A stretch of 64,000 bases of DNA from positions 4,701-68,700 of the forward strand of contig CBDFFZ010000026.1 in NCBI GenBank assembly GCA_965246905.1, written 5' to 3'. Source of the stretch: UBA1952 sp965246905. GTDB taxonomy: Bacteria; Bacteroidota; Bacteroidia; Chitinophagales; Chitinophagaceae. A program made the translations under genes and the position numbers. Positions 8,054 through 15,003 of this stretch are shown in pieces (position 1 is the stretch's first letter; the number at the start of each line of letters is the position of its first letter). The notes under the pieces were generated by a model. The model was given only the letters and a program-made list of their open reading frames with translations, had not been told where the DNA came from and made no database searches.

Positions 8054-8731
8054 ATGAAATACCTGTTACTTATTACAGCGCTTTGCGTTATCTCCTTTGC
8101 TGGCTTTGCCCAGAAGAACAAGAAAAATAACAGCCGTGATCAAACAGAAGCAAGCGCTCCATCTGCTCAGAAAAGAAATGTGCTGCGGGGCGATGAGCCG
8201 CTTACCTGGCTTGGTCTCGACTTTACGCAGGTAGCCTTCACCGGCAGTGCCGACCAATATGGAGGCGCTGGCGAAGTAACCGACGATCAGATCCGTGAGA
8301 AATACATTCCTGCATGGAATGACTTCTTTGTGAATGATCAAAAAAAGTATGATGTACCTAAATATCTGAACCGCTCTGATGTATCCTATGCTTTGGCCGT
8401 AACGGAAAAAGCAAATAACAAAAAAGGCCCTAAGACTTATTTCTCTGATGATCCAGGCGAGTTTCACCATTTAGACGCCGGCAAGGTGGCAAAGCTGGTG
8501 AGCGCCTATGATTTCATCGGCAAAAAAGGCACAGGTGTTTTATTCTTTATTGAAGGAATGAGCAAAGGCAAAGCGAGGGTATCTGCATGGGTTGCGTTTG
8601 TGGATATGGGTAGCCGCACAGTAATACAGAGCGCACAGGTCGAGGGCAAAACCGGCGGTTTCGGCTTCCGTAATTATTGGGCTGCCGGCTTCCTGAATGT
8701 GCTTAAAAATGTAAGCGATGAAATGCGCTAA
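8054..8731 (+). CDS. Secreted protein of unknown function in lipid operon
   Basis: 225 residues with a clear signal peptide (about 1-19, ending AGFAQ), a short Lys/Asn/Ser-rich linker, and a globular part without recognisable catalytic motifs. The sequence RGDEPLTWLGLDFTQVAFTG, followed by a lysine-rich middle and the near-terminal GFGFRNYWAAGFLNVLKN, looks like a conserved periplasmic or outer-membrane-associated protein. I do not recognise the family. It sits 12 bp after the dehydratase and 12 bp before the thioesterase, so it belongs to the same transcript and may help move or anchor the lipid product outside the cytoplasm. Confidence 0.75.
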   Translation: MKYLLLITALCVISFAGFAQKNKKNNSRDQTEASAPSAQKRNVLRGDEPLTWLGLDFTQVAFTGSADQYGGAGEVTDDQIREKYIPAWNDFFVNDQKKYDVPKYLNRSDVSYALAVTEKANNKKGPKTYFSDDPGEFHHLDAGKVAKLVSAYDFIGKKGTGVLFFIEGMSKGKARVSAWVAFVDMGSRTVIQSAQVEGKTGGFGFRNYWAAGFLNVLKNVSDEMR

Positions 8732-8743
8732 CTTAGCGCCACT

Positions 8744-9163
8744 TTGAAGCGACTTACCCACACTACAGAAATGGACGTAAAGTTCAGCGAGGCCGACCCG
8801 CTGGGCATTGTATGGCACGGCCATCATGTACGCTACTTCGAGGATGGCCGTGAGGCTTTCGGCGCAGCTTACGGTCTTCGTTATTTAGATCTTTTCCGCA
8901 GCGATATCGTGGTGCCCATCATCAGCATTCACTGCGATTATAAACGAATTCTTCGTTACGGTCACCGCATTCGCCTTGAAACTACCTATATCGATGCCGC
9001 CGCCGCTAAGCTTTGCTTTGAATACAAGGTCTTTGACCTGGATACCGCTGAAGAGGTCGCCAATGGCTACTCGGTGCAGGTATTTATGAAAAAAGAACCA
9101 ATGGAGCTCATGCTTACCCTGCCGCAGTTTATGGTGGACTGGAAAAATAAATGGCTTCAATAG
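8744..9163 (+). CDS. Acyl-CoA/ACP thioesterase (4HBT hotdog)
   Basis: 139 residues from a TTG start; an ATG at 8771 would give a form nine residues shorter. The segment FSEADPLGIVWHGHHVRYFEDGRE is the 4-hydroxybenzoyl-CoA-thioesterase/YbgC signature, with the Asp that acts as catalytic base. It would release or edit acyl chains from the carrier. The TTG start keeps the KRLTHTTEMDVKF lead-in that members of this family usually carry, which is why I prefer it. It is 12 bp past the stop of the secreted protein. Confidence 0.85.
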   Translation: MKRLTHTTEMDVKFSEADPLGIVWHGHHVRYFEDGREAFGAAYGLRYLDLFRSDIVVPIISIHCDYKRILRYGHRIRLETTYIDAAAAKLCFEYKVFDLDTAEEVANGYSVQVFMKKEPMELMLTLPQFMVDWKNKWLQ

Positions 9164-9241
9164 TCTTTTGCCGCACAGCAATAGTTTGCATTTTTGCGCA
9201 TCATCTTATCGGCTGAACCATTCTTCATCTTTCCCCTGGCC

Positions 9242-10375
9242 ATGAAACCTGTATTTGCAATTGCATCTAACGTCACTACCTCAACCGGCATGAGCACCAA
9301 TGCCGTCTGGGAAGCAGTGATGCAGGGTTCAACGGGCATTCGCCGGCATGAGGATACGCTGCTAAGCGCAACACCTTTCTGGGCTTCGCGAATGGATGAT
9401 GTGACATGGGAAATTATCCGGGAAAAAACAGCACAGCATAGCACGCTTTCGCTTTTCGAGCGTATGTGCGTTTACTCGGCTTTGGATGCCCTACATCAAT
9501 GCAGGGCATCCCTGAATCCGGAAAGAACTGTATTTATTCTTGCAACAACAAAAGGCAATATTGAATCGCTGGGTGGTGCAAATAATGATACCCGTAACCT
9601 GCTAACTACAAGTGCAAAATTTATCGGCAGGGCGCTGGGAATTCCCGCAAAAACGGTTGTTGTTTCTCATGCCTGCGTGTCCGGCGTTACTGCCCTTCTT
9701 ATGGGCTTGCGCCTGCTGCAGAGCGGCCGCTACGATTTCGCAATAGTTGTAGGTGCCGACCGGTTTACGCGTTTTGTGCTCAGTGGCTTTCAATCGTTTC
9801 AGGCAATTGCGGATGAGCCCTGCCGGCCATTCGATGCGGCACGCAAAGGCATAAATCTCGGCGAGGCGGCAGCTACTATTATCCTGAGCAGTAATAGTGA
9901 GCATGGTGGAGTAGCAAAGCTTTGCAGCGGCGCTACTTCTAATGATGCAAATCATATTTCCGGGCCTTCGCGCACCGGCGAGGAGCTATCCATGGCTATT
10001 GGCCGTGCGCTCGGGCAAGCCGGTATCCTGCCTGCATCCATCGATGCAATCTCTGCCCATGGCACTGCTACTCTTTATAATGATGAGATGGAGGCAAAGG
10101 CTTTTGCCCATGCGGGATTACTGCATGCCGGCGTGCACAGTATGAAAGGTTATATAGGGCATACACTCGGCGCGGCAGGCATTGCAGAGAGCGCTATGGT
10201 AATAGAGAGTCTCCGCCGGCAAATATCTATTCCTTCCTTAGGCTATACCGCGAGTGGCGTATCCGAGCCATTGAATATTACCGTTTCGCCGACGCCAGCG
10301 CAGCTCAATTATTATCTTAAAACTGCTTCCGGGTTTGGCGGCTGTAATGCTGCGGCAGTCTGGAGTAAAGTTTAG
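9242..10375 (+). CDS. Beta-ketoacyl-ACP synthase (FabF/FabB type)
   Basis: 377 residues from the ATG at 9242; an upstream TTG at 9194 would add sixteen unlikely residues, so I reject it. The Cys-His-His active site is complete: Cys145 in SHACVSGVTA, His273 in ISAHGTATLYNDEMEA and His307 in MKGYIGHTLGAAG. It condenses acyl chains with malonyl-ACP. Only one ketosynthase is present, whereas full aryl-polyene clusters usually have two or more, so the pathway may borrow another from elsewhere. It is the last gene of the ACP-led run, followed by a 216-bp gap to the desaturase. Confidence 0.9.
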   Translation: MKPVFAIASNVTTSTGMSTNAVWEAVMQGSTGIRRHEDTLLSATPFWASRMDDVTWEIIREKTAQHSTLSLFERMCVYSALDALHQCRASLNPERTVFILATTKGNIESLGGANNDTRNLLTTSAKFIGRALGIPAKTVVVSHACVSGVTALLMGLRLLQSGRYDFAIVVGADRFTRFVLSGFQSFQAIADEPCRPFDAARKGINLGEAAATIILSSNSEHGGVAKLCSGATSNDANHISGPSRTGEELSMAIGRALGQAGILPASIDAISAHGTATLYNDEMEAKAFAHAGLLHAGVHSMKGYIGHTLGAAGIAESAMVIESLRRQISIPSLGYTASGVSEPLNITVSPTPAQLNYYLKTASGFGGCNAAAVWSKV

Positions 10376-10591
10376 CTGACTTTCATGCTTTACAATTGGA
10401 TAGACTACAAGTGCCTTAACACGATTATATGACACTAGCGGACATAAACAGGTGTATCTTACACACGATTCCCTCAGAGCACATCTTCGGTTAATTTTTA
10501 GTTTTAAACGGCCTCTATTTTACAATAGCCGTCTCTCTTCCAAAAAATCAATGCTGTCTCGGTTCTTTTCAACAGCTAAATTGATTTTTTT

Positions 10592-11356
10592 ATGGCCATT
10601 TTCCTTTTTTTTATTGCAACCTGGTACCTTTCTCTTTTCTCCCAGACCTTTTTCCAGCACCGTTATGCTGCGCATGGCGCTTTTAAGATGAGTAAAGGCT
10701 GGGAGAAGGTGTTCTTTATCATGGCTTATATCACGCAGGGCTCCTCTTATATGACTCCCAAGGCTTATGCCATTATGCATCGCTATCATCATGCCTTTAC
10801 CGATACGGAAAAAGACCCGCATTCGCCTTCCTATTCTTCCAATATATTCTCGATGATGTGGCGTACGCGTACTTTTTATCAGAATATTATTCATGGCCGC
10901 ATGGAAGTGGAAGACCGTTTTGCCAAGAACCTTCCGGAATGGCCTGCATTCGACCGTTTTGCTAATGGAGCTTTCTCCCGTATTGCCTGGGTGATCGCAT
11001 ATATCGTGGTGTTTGCCTTATTGGCAACGAGCCCGTGGCAATGGCTGTTCCTGCCGGTAATTATTTCAATGGGAGCCTTTCATGGCGCGGTGGTCAACTG
11101 GTTTGCGCATAAGTACGGCTATATAAATTTCCGCTTACGCAATACTTCTATGAACCTCTTGTTCTTTGACTTCCTGATGCTGGGAGAATCCTACCATAAC
11201 AACCACCATAAAAATCCTTCTGCCATTAATTTTGGCCGCCGCTGGCATGAGATCGATCCAATTTATCCCGTGATCCGTTTTTTTGCGTGGCTGGGCATTA
11301 TTCACCTGCCAAACCTGAAGCCGGTTGTAGCCGCTTCCACGCACACTGCAGATTAG
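10592..11356 (+). CDS. Membrane fatty-acid desaturase
   Basis: 254 residues of the acyl-CoA/acyl-lipid desaturase family. The three histidine boxes that bind the di-iron centre are seen as HRYAAH (about residue 23), HRYHH (about 67) and ESYHNNHH (about 200), separated by hydrophobic segments that would span the inner membrane. The ATG at 10592 gives the usual Bacteroidota opening of a membrane segment ending FFQHRYAAH. It would introduce a double bond into membrane acyl chains. It follows the ketosynthase in the same direction and ends at a strong hairpin. Confidence 0.9.
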   Translation: MAIFLFFIATWYLSLFSQTFFQHRYAAHGAFKMSKGWEKVFFIMAYITQGSSYMTPKAYAIMHRYHHAFTDTEKDPHSPSYSSNIFSMMWRTRTFYQNIIHGRMEVEDRFAKNLPEWPAFDRFANGAFSRIAWVIAYIVVFALLATSPWQWLFLPVIISMGAFHGAVVNWFAHKYGYINFRLRNTSMNLLFFDFLMLGESYHNNHHKNPSAINFGRRWHEIDPIYPVIRFFAWLGIIHLPNLKPVVAASTHTAD

Positions 11357-11375
11357 TTTTCAGGAATAAGTTACC

Positions 11376-11411
11376 TGCCGGCATTCCAAAATATGTTTTG
11401 GAATGCCGGCA
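11376..11411. terminator. Strong hairpin after desaturase
   Basis: A perfect 16-bp inverted repeat, TGCCGGCATTCCAAAA (11376-11391) and its complement (11396-11411), with a four-base loop, followed by TTTATATTT. It is a likely intrinsic terminator for the desaturase. It also contains an ATG (11403) in frame with the next gene, which is therefore not the real start. Confidence 0.85.
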
Positions 11412-11426
11412 TTTATATTTGCGGGT

Positions 11427-11936
11427 ATGAAGCACCCAACAGAATCAGCTTACTCGATTCGCCTCTTTGATGCAGATGAGGCTACAGCCTATAAAGCAAT
11501 GCGCCTCGAAGCGCTGCTTTCCGAGCCTGGCATGTTTGGCAATAGCTTTGAAAAAGAATCCGATTTTCCGGAAGCCCATCGGAGTGGAATGCTCACAAAT
11601 CCCGACCGCGGCTGCTTTGGGCTTTTTTATAATGAGGAATTGATCGGTATTACCAGCCTTATCCGGAATAAAGACCTGCGGCAACAGGCCTATCTTACGC
11701 AATCTTATATCCGCAAAGCGCACCGCGGCAAAGGTCTTTCACGCATGCTATACGATGCAAGGCTGGGGTGGGCGCGGGCAAATGGCCTTCAAAGCCTTAT
11801 TATCGGCCACCGGGAAAGCAATCTTGCCTCTAAAAAAGCAAACCAGCATTACGGATTCCGGTTCACACACCGCGAGCCGCGCCTTTGGCCTGATGGCATT
11901 CAGGAAGACATGCTTTATTATACACTGGATCTCTAA
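11427..11936 (+). CDS. GNAT-family N-acetyltransferase
   Basis: 169 residues from the ATG at 11427; an earlier in-frame ATG at 11403 lies in the right arm of the terminator hairpin and is rejected. The acetyl-CoA-binding motif A is visible as SYIRKAHRGKGLSRMLYDARLGWA (R-G-K-G core), and the C-terminus NQHYGFRFTHREPRLW is typical of GNAT motif B. It transfers an acetyl group to an amine. The substrate cannot be told from sequence. It stands alone between two terminated units. Confidence 0.85.
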   Translation: MKHPTESAYSIRLFDADEATAYKAMRLEALLSEPGMFGNSFEKESDFPEAHRSGMLTNPDRGCFGLFYNEELIGITSLIRNKDLRQQAYLTQSYIRKAHRGKGLSRMLYDARLGWARANGLQSLIIGHRESNLASKKANQHYGFRFTHREPRLWPDGIQEDMLYYTLDL

Positions 11937-12109
11937 AATAAAGTTGTTGCGCTAATTGGCAAATATGCTTTTTGATACTCAGCGACGTTGTCGTTCCCCG
12001 AAGGGAATCTATTATTGTTGCTTTAAGCAGGAGAAAGAATGCAGCTCCGATATCTATCGCTGCACCATAGCCCCACACAATTTTTATTACTTTGCAGCTG
12101 CTTGCTTTT

Positions 12110-13318
12110 ATGATCTCTTCCCGCTGCTTTTACCTGCTTTTTGCTGCCGCTCTGCTCTTTTTCCTGCCCGCCTGCAATGCACCGCAAACAGCGGATCATA
12201 GCACCACCGATTCCACAGAGCGCCAATACATCCGGCTGCCGGGCAAAGACCCGCTACGCCTCCTTGCCGACCGCCCTCCCAACCTTGAAACACCGCTTAA
12301 ATATTTCCGGTATGATCTTACGCCCAATGAGGCTTTTTTCGTGCGCTGGCACCTTTCCGGCCTGCCTGTTTCTGTTGATTCTGCTGCCTTTCGCCTAATT
12401 GTTGGCGGTAATGTTGGCAACCCGCTTTCGCTTTCGCTCCATGATCTTAAAACAAAATTTGCACCCGTAAAGATGATTGCGCTCTGCGAATGCGCGGGCA
12501 ATGCGCGTAGCATCTTCAAACCGCGGGTGCCCGGTGCGCAGTGGGTGAACGGCGGCATGGGCAATGCGGAGTGGACCGGTGTGCGCCTCTCCGATATCCT
12601 GAAAATGGCCGGCGCTAAGAGCGGCTCTGTTGCCGTTTCTTTTAACGGGATGGACGCCCCGCCACTGCCATCCGTGCCGGATTTTGTAAAATCGCTTGGC
12701 TACCCGCATGCGGCAGACGGCGAGGTGATGATTGCCTACGAAATGAACGGGAAGCCGCTGCCGCTGCTAAACGGCTACCCGCTGAAGCTGGTGGTGCCAG
12801 GCTGGTATGCAACCTATTGGGTGGGCATGCTCAATGAGGTAAAGGTGTATGCAGATACTTTTAATGGCTATTGGATGGATAAAGCCTACCTCATCCCTAA
12901 AAATTCCGCCAACGGCGATGAAAAGCCCGACTCGCTGGCTACGGCCATGGTGCCGATCAATAAGCTGGATGTGCGCTCCATTTTTGTAACACCTGAGCCC
13001 GGCACCGTAATTACTAAAGGTATCGCGCAGCAAATAGAAGGGCTTGCGTTCGATGGCGGAGATGGCATTGTAAAGGTGGAGCTGAGCAGTGATGGGGGCA
13101 AAACCTGGAATACCGCAAGGCTCAATCCATCCCTCGGAAAATATTCCTGGAGGCGCTGGACCTACGATTTTACTCCATCTGCCGAAGGTGAAATAACCCT
13201 GCTGTTAAAGGCCACTAATGCTGCCGGAGCTACTCAACCCTGGCACCAATGGAACCGCAGCGGCTACATGCGCAATGAAATCGAATCCCTTACCCTAAAA
13301 GTAAAGCGTGAAAACTAA
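12110..13318 (+). CDS. Sulfite oxidase-like molybdopterin lipoprotein (SorA-like)
   Basis: 402 residues from the ATG at 12110; a TTG at 12092 is rejected since it would put six residues before the signal peptide. A lipobox ending LPAC places the lipid anchor on Cys22. The molybdopterin-binding domain contains ALCECAGNARSIF, whose Cys would ligate molybdenum, then GAQWVNGGMGNAEWTGVRL and the conserved YPLKLVVPGWYATYWVGMLN. A C-terminal Ig-like dimerisation domain (about 290-400) ends the protein. This is the layout of sulfite:cytochrome c oxidoreductases such as SorA. A cytochrome c gene overlaps its 3' end and is the expected electron acceptor. Other molybdenum oxidoreductase substrates are possible. 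Confidence 0.85.
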   Translation: MISSRCFYLLFAAALLFFLPACNAPQTADHSTTDSTERQYIRLPGKDPLRLLADRPPNLETPLKYFRYDLTPNEAFFVRWHLSGLPVSVDSAAFRLIVGGNVGNPLSLSLHDLKTKFAPVKMIALCECAGNARSIFKPRVPGAQWVNGGMGNAEWTGVRLSDILKMAGAKSGSVAVSFNGMDAPPLPSVPDFVKSLGYPHAADGEVMIAYEMNGKPLPLLNGYPLKLVVPGWYATYWVGMLNEVKVYADTFNGYWMDKAYLIPKNSANGDEKPDSLATAMVPINKLDVRSIFVTPEPGTVITKGIAQQIEGLAFDGGDGIVKVELSSDGGKTWNTARLNPSLGKYSWRRWTYDFTPSAEGEITLLLKATNAAGATQPWHQWNRSGYMRNEIESLTLKVKREN

Positions 13319-13652
13319 TCGCTGCCTCCTGCCGCTCTGTGCCCTGCTGCTCTTTGCGGCTTGCAACGGCACCAACTATTCCGTGCCGGATGCGCCGCCA
13401 CGCGATGACACGGGAGATATCTCGGACGTAATGGTGGTGCTGCCCTATGCGACGGGAAAAGAGCTCGTGGAGCGCACCTGCATTACCTGCCATTCATTGC
13501 GGTACATTGAGATGCAGCCGCACATGACCGAAAAAAGCTGGGATAAAACGGTAACCAAGATGATCAAAATGTATGGCGCGCCGGTACAGGATTCCGCGGA
13601 TGCGGCGGCAATTGTGCGCTACCTCGTGGCCGTGAAGGGGAAGAAATCTTAG
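13308..13652 (+). CDS. Lipoprotein cytochrome c (SorB-like)
   Basis: 114 residues starting at a GTG that overlaps the end of the upstream gene by 11 bases, an arrangement that implies coupled expression. A lipobox ending FAAC marks Cys19 as the anchored residue. One haem-binding motif, CITCH, is present near residue 61, with Met residues downstream (MTEKSWDKTVTKMIKM) able to supply the sixth ligand. It is a small monohaem cytochrome c, most likely the electron acceptor for the SorA-like enzyme on the periplasmic side of the membrane. Confidence 0.87.
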   Translation: MKTNRCLLPLCALLLFAACNGTNYSVPDAPPRDDTGDISDVMVVLPYATGKELVERTCITCHSLRYIEMQPHMTEKSWDKTVTKMIKMYGAPVQDSADAAAIVRYLVAVKGKKS

Positions 13653-13664
13653 CTTGTAAAAGAC

Positions 13665-13732
13665 GAGCGGCCCACCAAAAGGCAGGCCGCTCTTCCAAAA
13701 GATCCGGAATCCGCATTCCGGAATCCGGAATT
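13665..13732 (-). terminator. Conserved 3' flank and terminator of gene B
   Basis: Next to the stop of gene B lies the palindrome formed by TCCGGAATCCGCATTCCGGA (about 13703-13722), then a hairpin GAGCGGCC (13665-13672) / GGCCGCTC (13685-13692). In gene direction it is nearly the same as the flank of gene A at 4608-4680, including the CCTGC...TTTTGGTGG loop. It may also terminate the convergent cytochrome gene. Confidence 0.75.
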
Positions 13733-14433
13733 TAATAGTCTTCCTTCTGCCAGCCCCATTCGCGGAGGATAGCCTGGAAGCTGTCCGGGTAATTGCCTTC
13801 GAGCACGCGGCGCAGGCTTTTCATTACTTTTTTGATCTCCTTTTTCAGGTTGTTCTTGCCGGATACTCCCAGGCTTACCTTGCCATCATTAACATTGGCT
13901 TCTTTCATAGCCACGCCGTAATCCGCCAGCAGCCTGTTCCAGAATTCGGTGCCGTACTCTTCTTTGCCGAACCCTTCTGCTTCGATGGCTTCTGCCATTA
14001 ATTTAAGTGATGCAATACGGAGGTTGCGGTCTTTAGGCAACTGGAAACTTTGATTGTATTTACCGATGCCGAATTTCGGGAACTGTGCTTTGGCATTTGC
14101 TGTTTTGTACTTTTTCTCAATATATACCCTTACTTCTTTCACGGCAGCGTTGATTAATGCATCCTGCTGGTCCAGCGTCTGCGTTTGCGATGGACGGTTG
14201 GCGCCCGTCTTAAGCCTGCCGGTCAGGATGGCTACATACTCCTGCACTTGGCGGTTAAATACTTCCGCATTCGTATATACGAGCGTAATTCCGGGGTTCA
14301 GGAGCCAGTTTTTGGCCACAGGTACTGCCGTATCCATAAAATCGAGGTCTTTGACCGGCAAGCCGGGAGTCGTGTTTACAGCAGCAGGAGTCGTTTCGCC
14401 TGCATCGGGGCTGTAAAGGAATTTATTGTTCAT
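13732..14433 (-). CDS. Unrecognised protein B (paralogue of A)
   Basis: 233 residues, soluble, helical, and no signal peptide. I do not recognise the family. It is homologous over its whole length with the protein at 3883-4608, ending in the identical REWGWQKEDY, and shares RPSQTQ, LPKDR, the FW..LL.DYG.A block and GVSGKNNLKKE. The N-terminal 35 residues differ most (more Thr and Asn here). Five phased palindromes lie upstream and a nearly identical palindrome-terminator lies downstream. The two genes sit 9 kb apart in opposite orientation among unrelated neighbours, which looks like a dispersed cassette rather than a tandem duplication. Confidence 0.8.
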   Translation of the reverse strand: MNNKFLYSPDAGETTPAAVNTTPGLPVKDLDFMDTAVPVAKNWLLNPGITLVYTNAEVFNRQVQEYVAILTGRLKTGANRPSQTQTLDQQDALINAAVKEVRVYIEKKYKTANAKAQFPKFGIGKYNQSFQLPKDRNLRIASLKLMAEAIEAEGFGKEEYGTEFWNRLLADYGVAMKEANVNDGKVSLGVSGKNNLKKEIKKVMKSLRRVLEGNYPDSFQAILREWGWQKEDY

Positions 14434-14567
14434 TTTTTCTATTTCGGAGGTTTTATTCCGTACTTATATAAGGTCAATTATAGTGCCAAACTCTGTTTTT
14501 GGTAAGAAATTTTATAAATTTTATGAATAATGGGCCTTCTCTACTGTTTTTTGAATAAAATGCAGGT

Positions 14568-14756
14568 GGAGGTAGGAACCCTACCTCCCTATATCAGGAA
14601 CTAAACAAGGGAGGTAGGGTTCCTACCTCCTGTAGTAAGGAGGTGAACAAGGGAGGTAGGAAGCCTACCTCCGTATATCAGGAGCTGAACAGAGGAGGTA
14701 GGCTTCCTACCTCCTATTGTGAGGAGGTGAACAGGGGAGGTAGGATGCCTACCTCC
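14568..14756. repeat. Five-copy palindrome array upstream of gene B
   Basis: Five 21-bp cores GGAGGTAGG-N3-CCTACCTCC start at 14568, 14610, 14652, 14694 and 14736, exactly 42 bp apart. Stems are perfect in all five and only the three-base loop varies (AAC, GTT, AAG, CTT, ATG). The 21-bp spacers alternate: the first and third share TATATCAGGA, the second and fourth share AAGGAGGTGAAC-like sequence, so an 84-bp unit lies beneath the 42-bp one. The array begins 135 bp upstream of gene B, and the frame through it has no start codon. Confidence 0.92.
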
Positions 14757-15003
14757 GTAGTTTTTTTATCAATAAAATCGGGTAGTGTCTTAGTTTGAAA
14801 AAACGGGCCGCTGTAAGATGCTTCCTGGCTTCAGCATGGCCCGGGCAAGTCTATTTTGCGTATAAGCCAGGCCACAGCGGATAGCCATTTTGACCGTAGC
14901 TTTCCGGCGAATGCCGGATTGCGAAGTGAAGAATCCCACAGCATGGGGGGGTACAATTTACCAGGTAACATTCAAGCTAAGACACCACCGAAGGCAGAGA
15001 CTT
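14757..15003. other. Gap after palindrome array
   Basis: The 247 bp between the array and the 3' end of the next gene hold no convincing coding frame. I see short dyads only, such as CGGCGAATGCCG near 14906 and a G7 run near 14944. The whole interval between gene B and the secreted protein is 570 bp. Confidence 0.5.

Noticed and set aside
10429..10494. 21-codon frame between the ketosynthase and desaturase
   Set aside because: Very short, with no hydrophobic or conserved pattern beyond chance; not called.
11403..11426. ATG at 11403 as the start of the acetyltransferase
   Set aside because: It lies in the right arm of the desaturase terminator hairpin; the ATG at 11427 is free.
3619..14756. 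Palindrome arrays as CRISPR arrays
   Set aside because: The repeated part is only 11-21 bp, the spacers are related to one another, and there are no cas genes in the window.
13732..14756. Gene B and its array as a retron or reverse-transcriptase unit
   Set aside because: No YxDD motif or any polymerase feature in proteins A or B.
14559..14797. Open frame with 14-residue GGRxPTS repeats across the B array
   Set aside because: 42 bp equals 14 codons so the frame stays open by arithmetic; there is no upstream start codon, and the opposite strand is also partly open because the units are palindromic.
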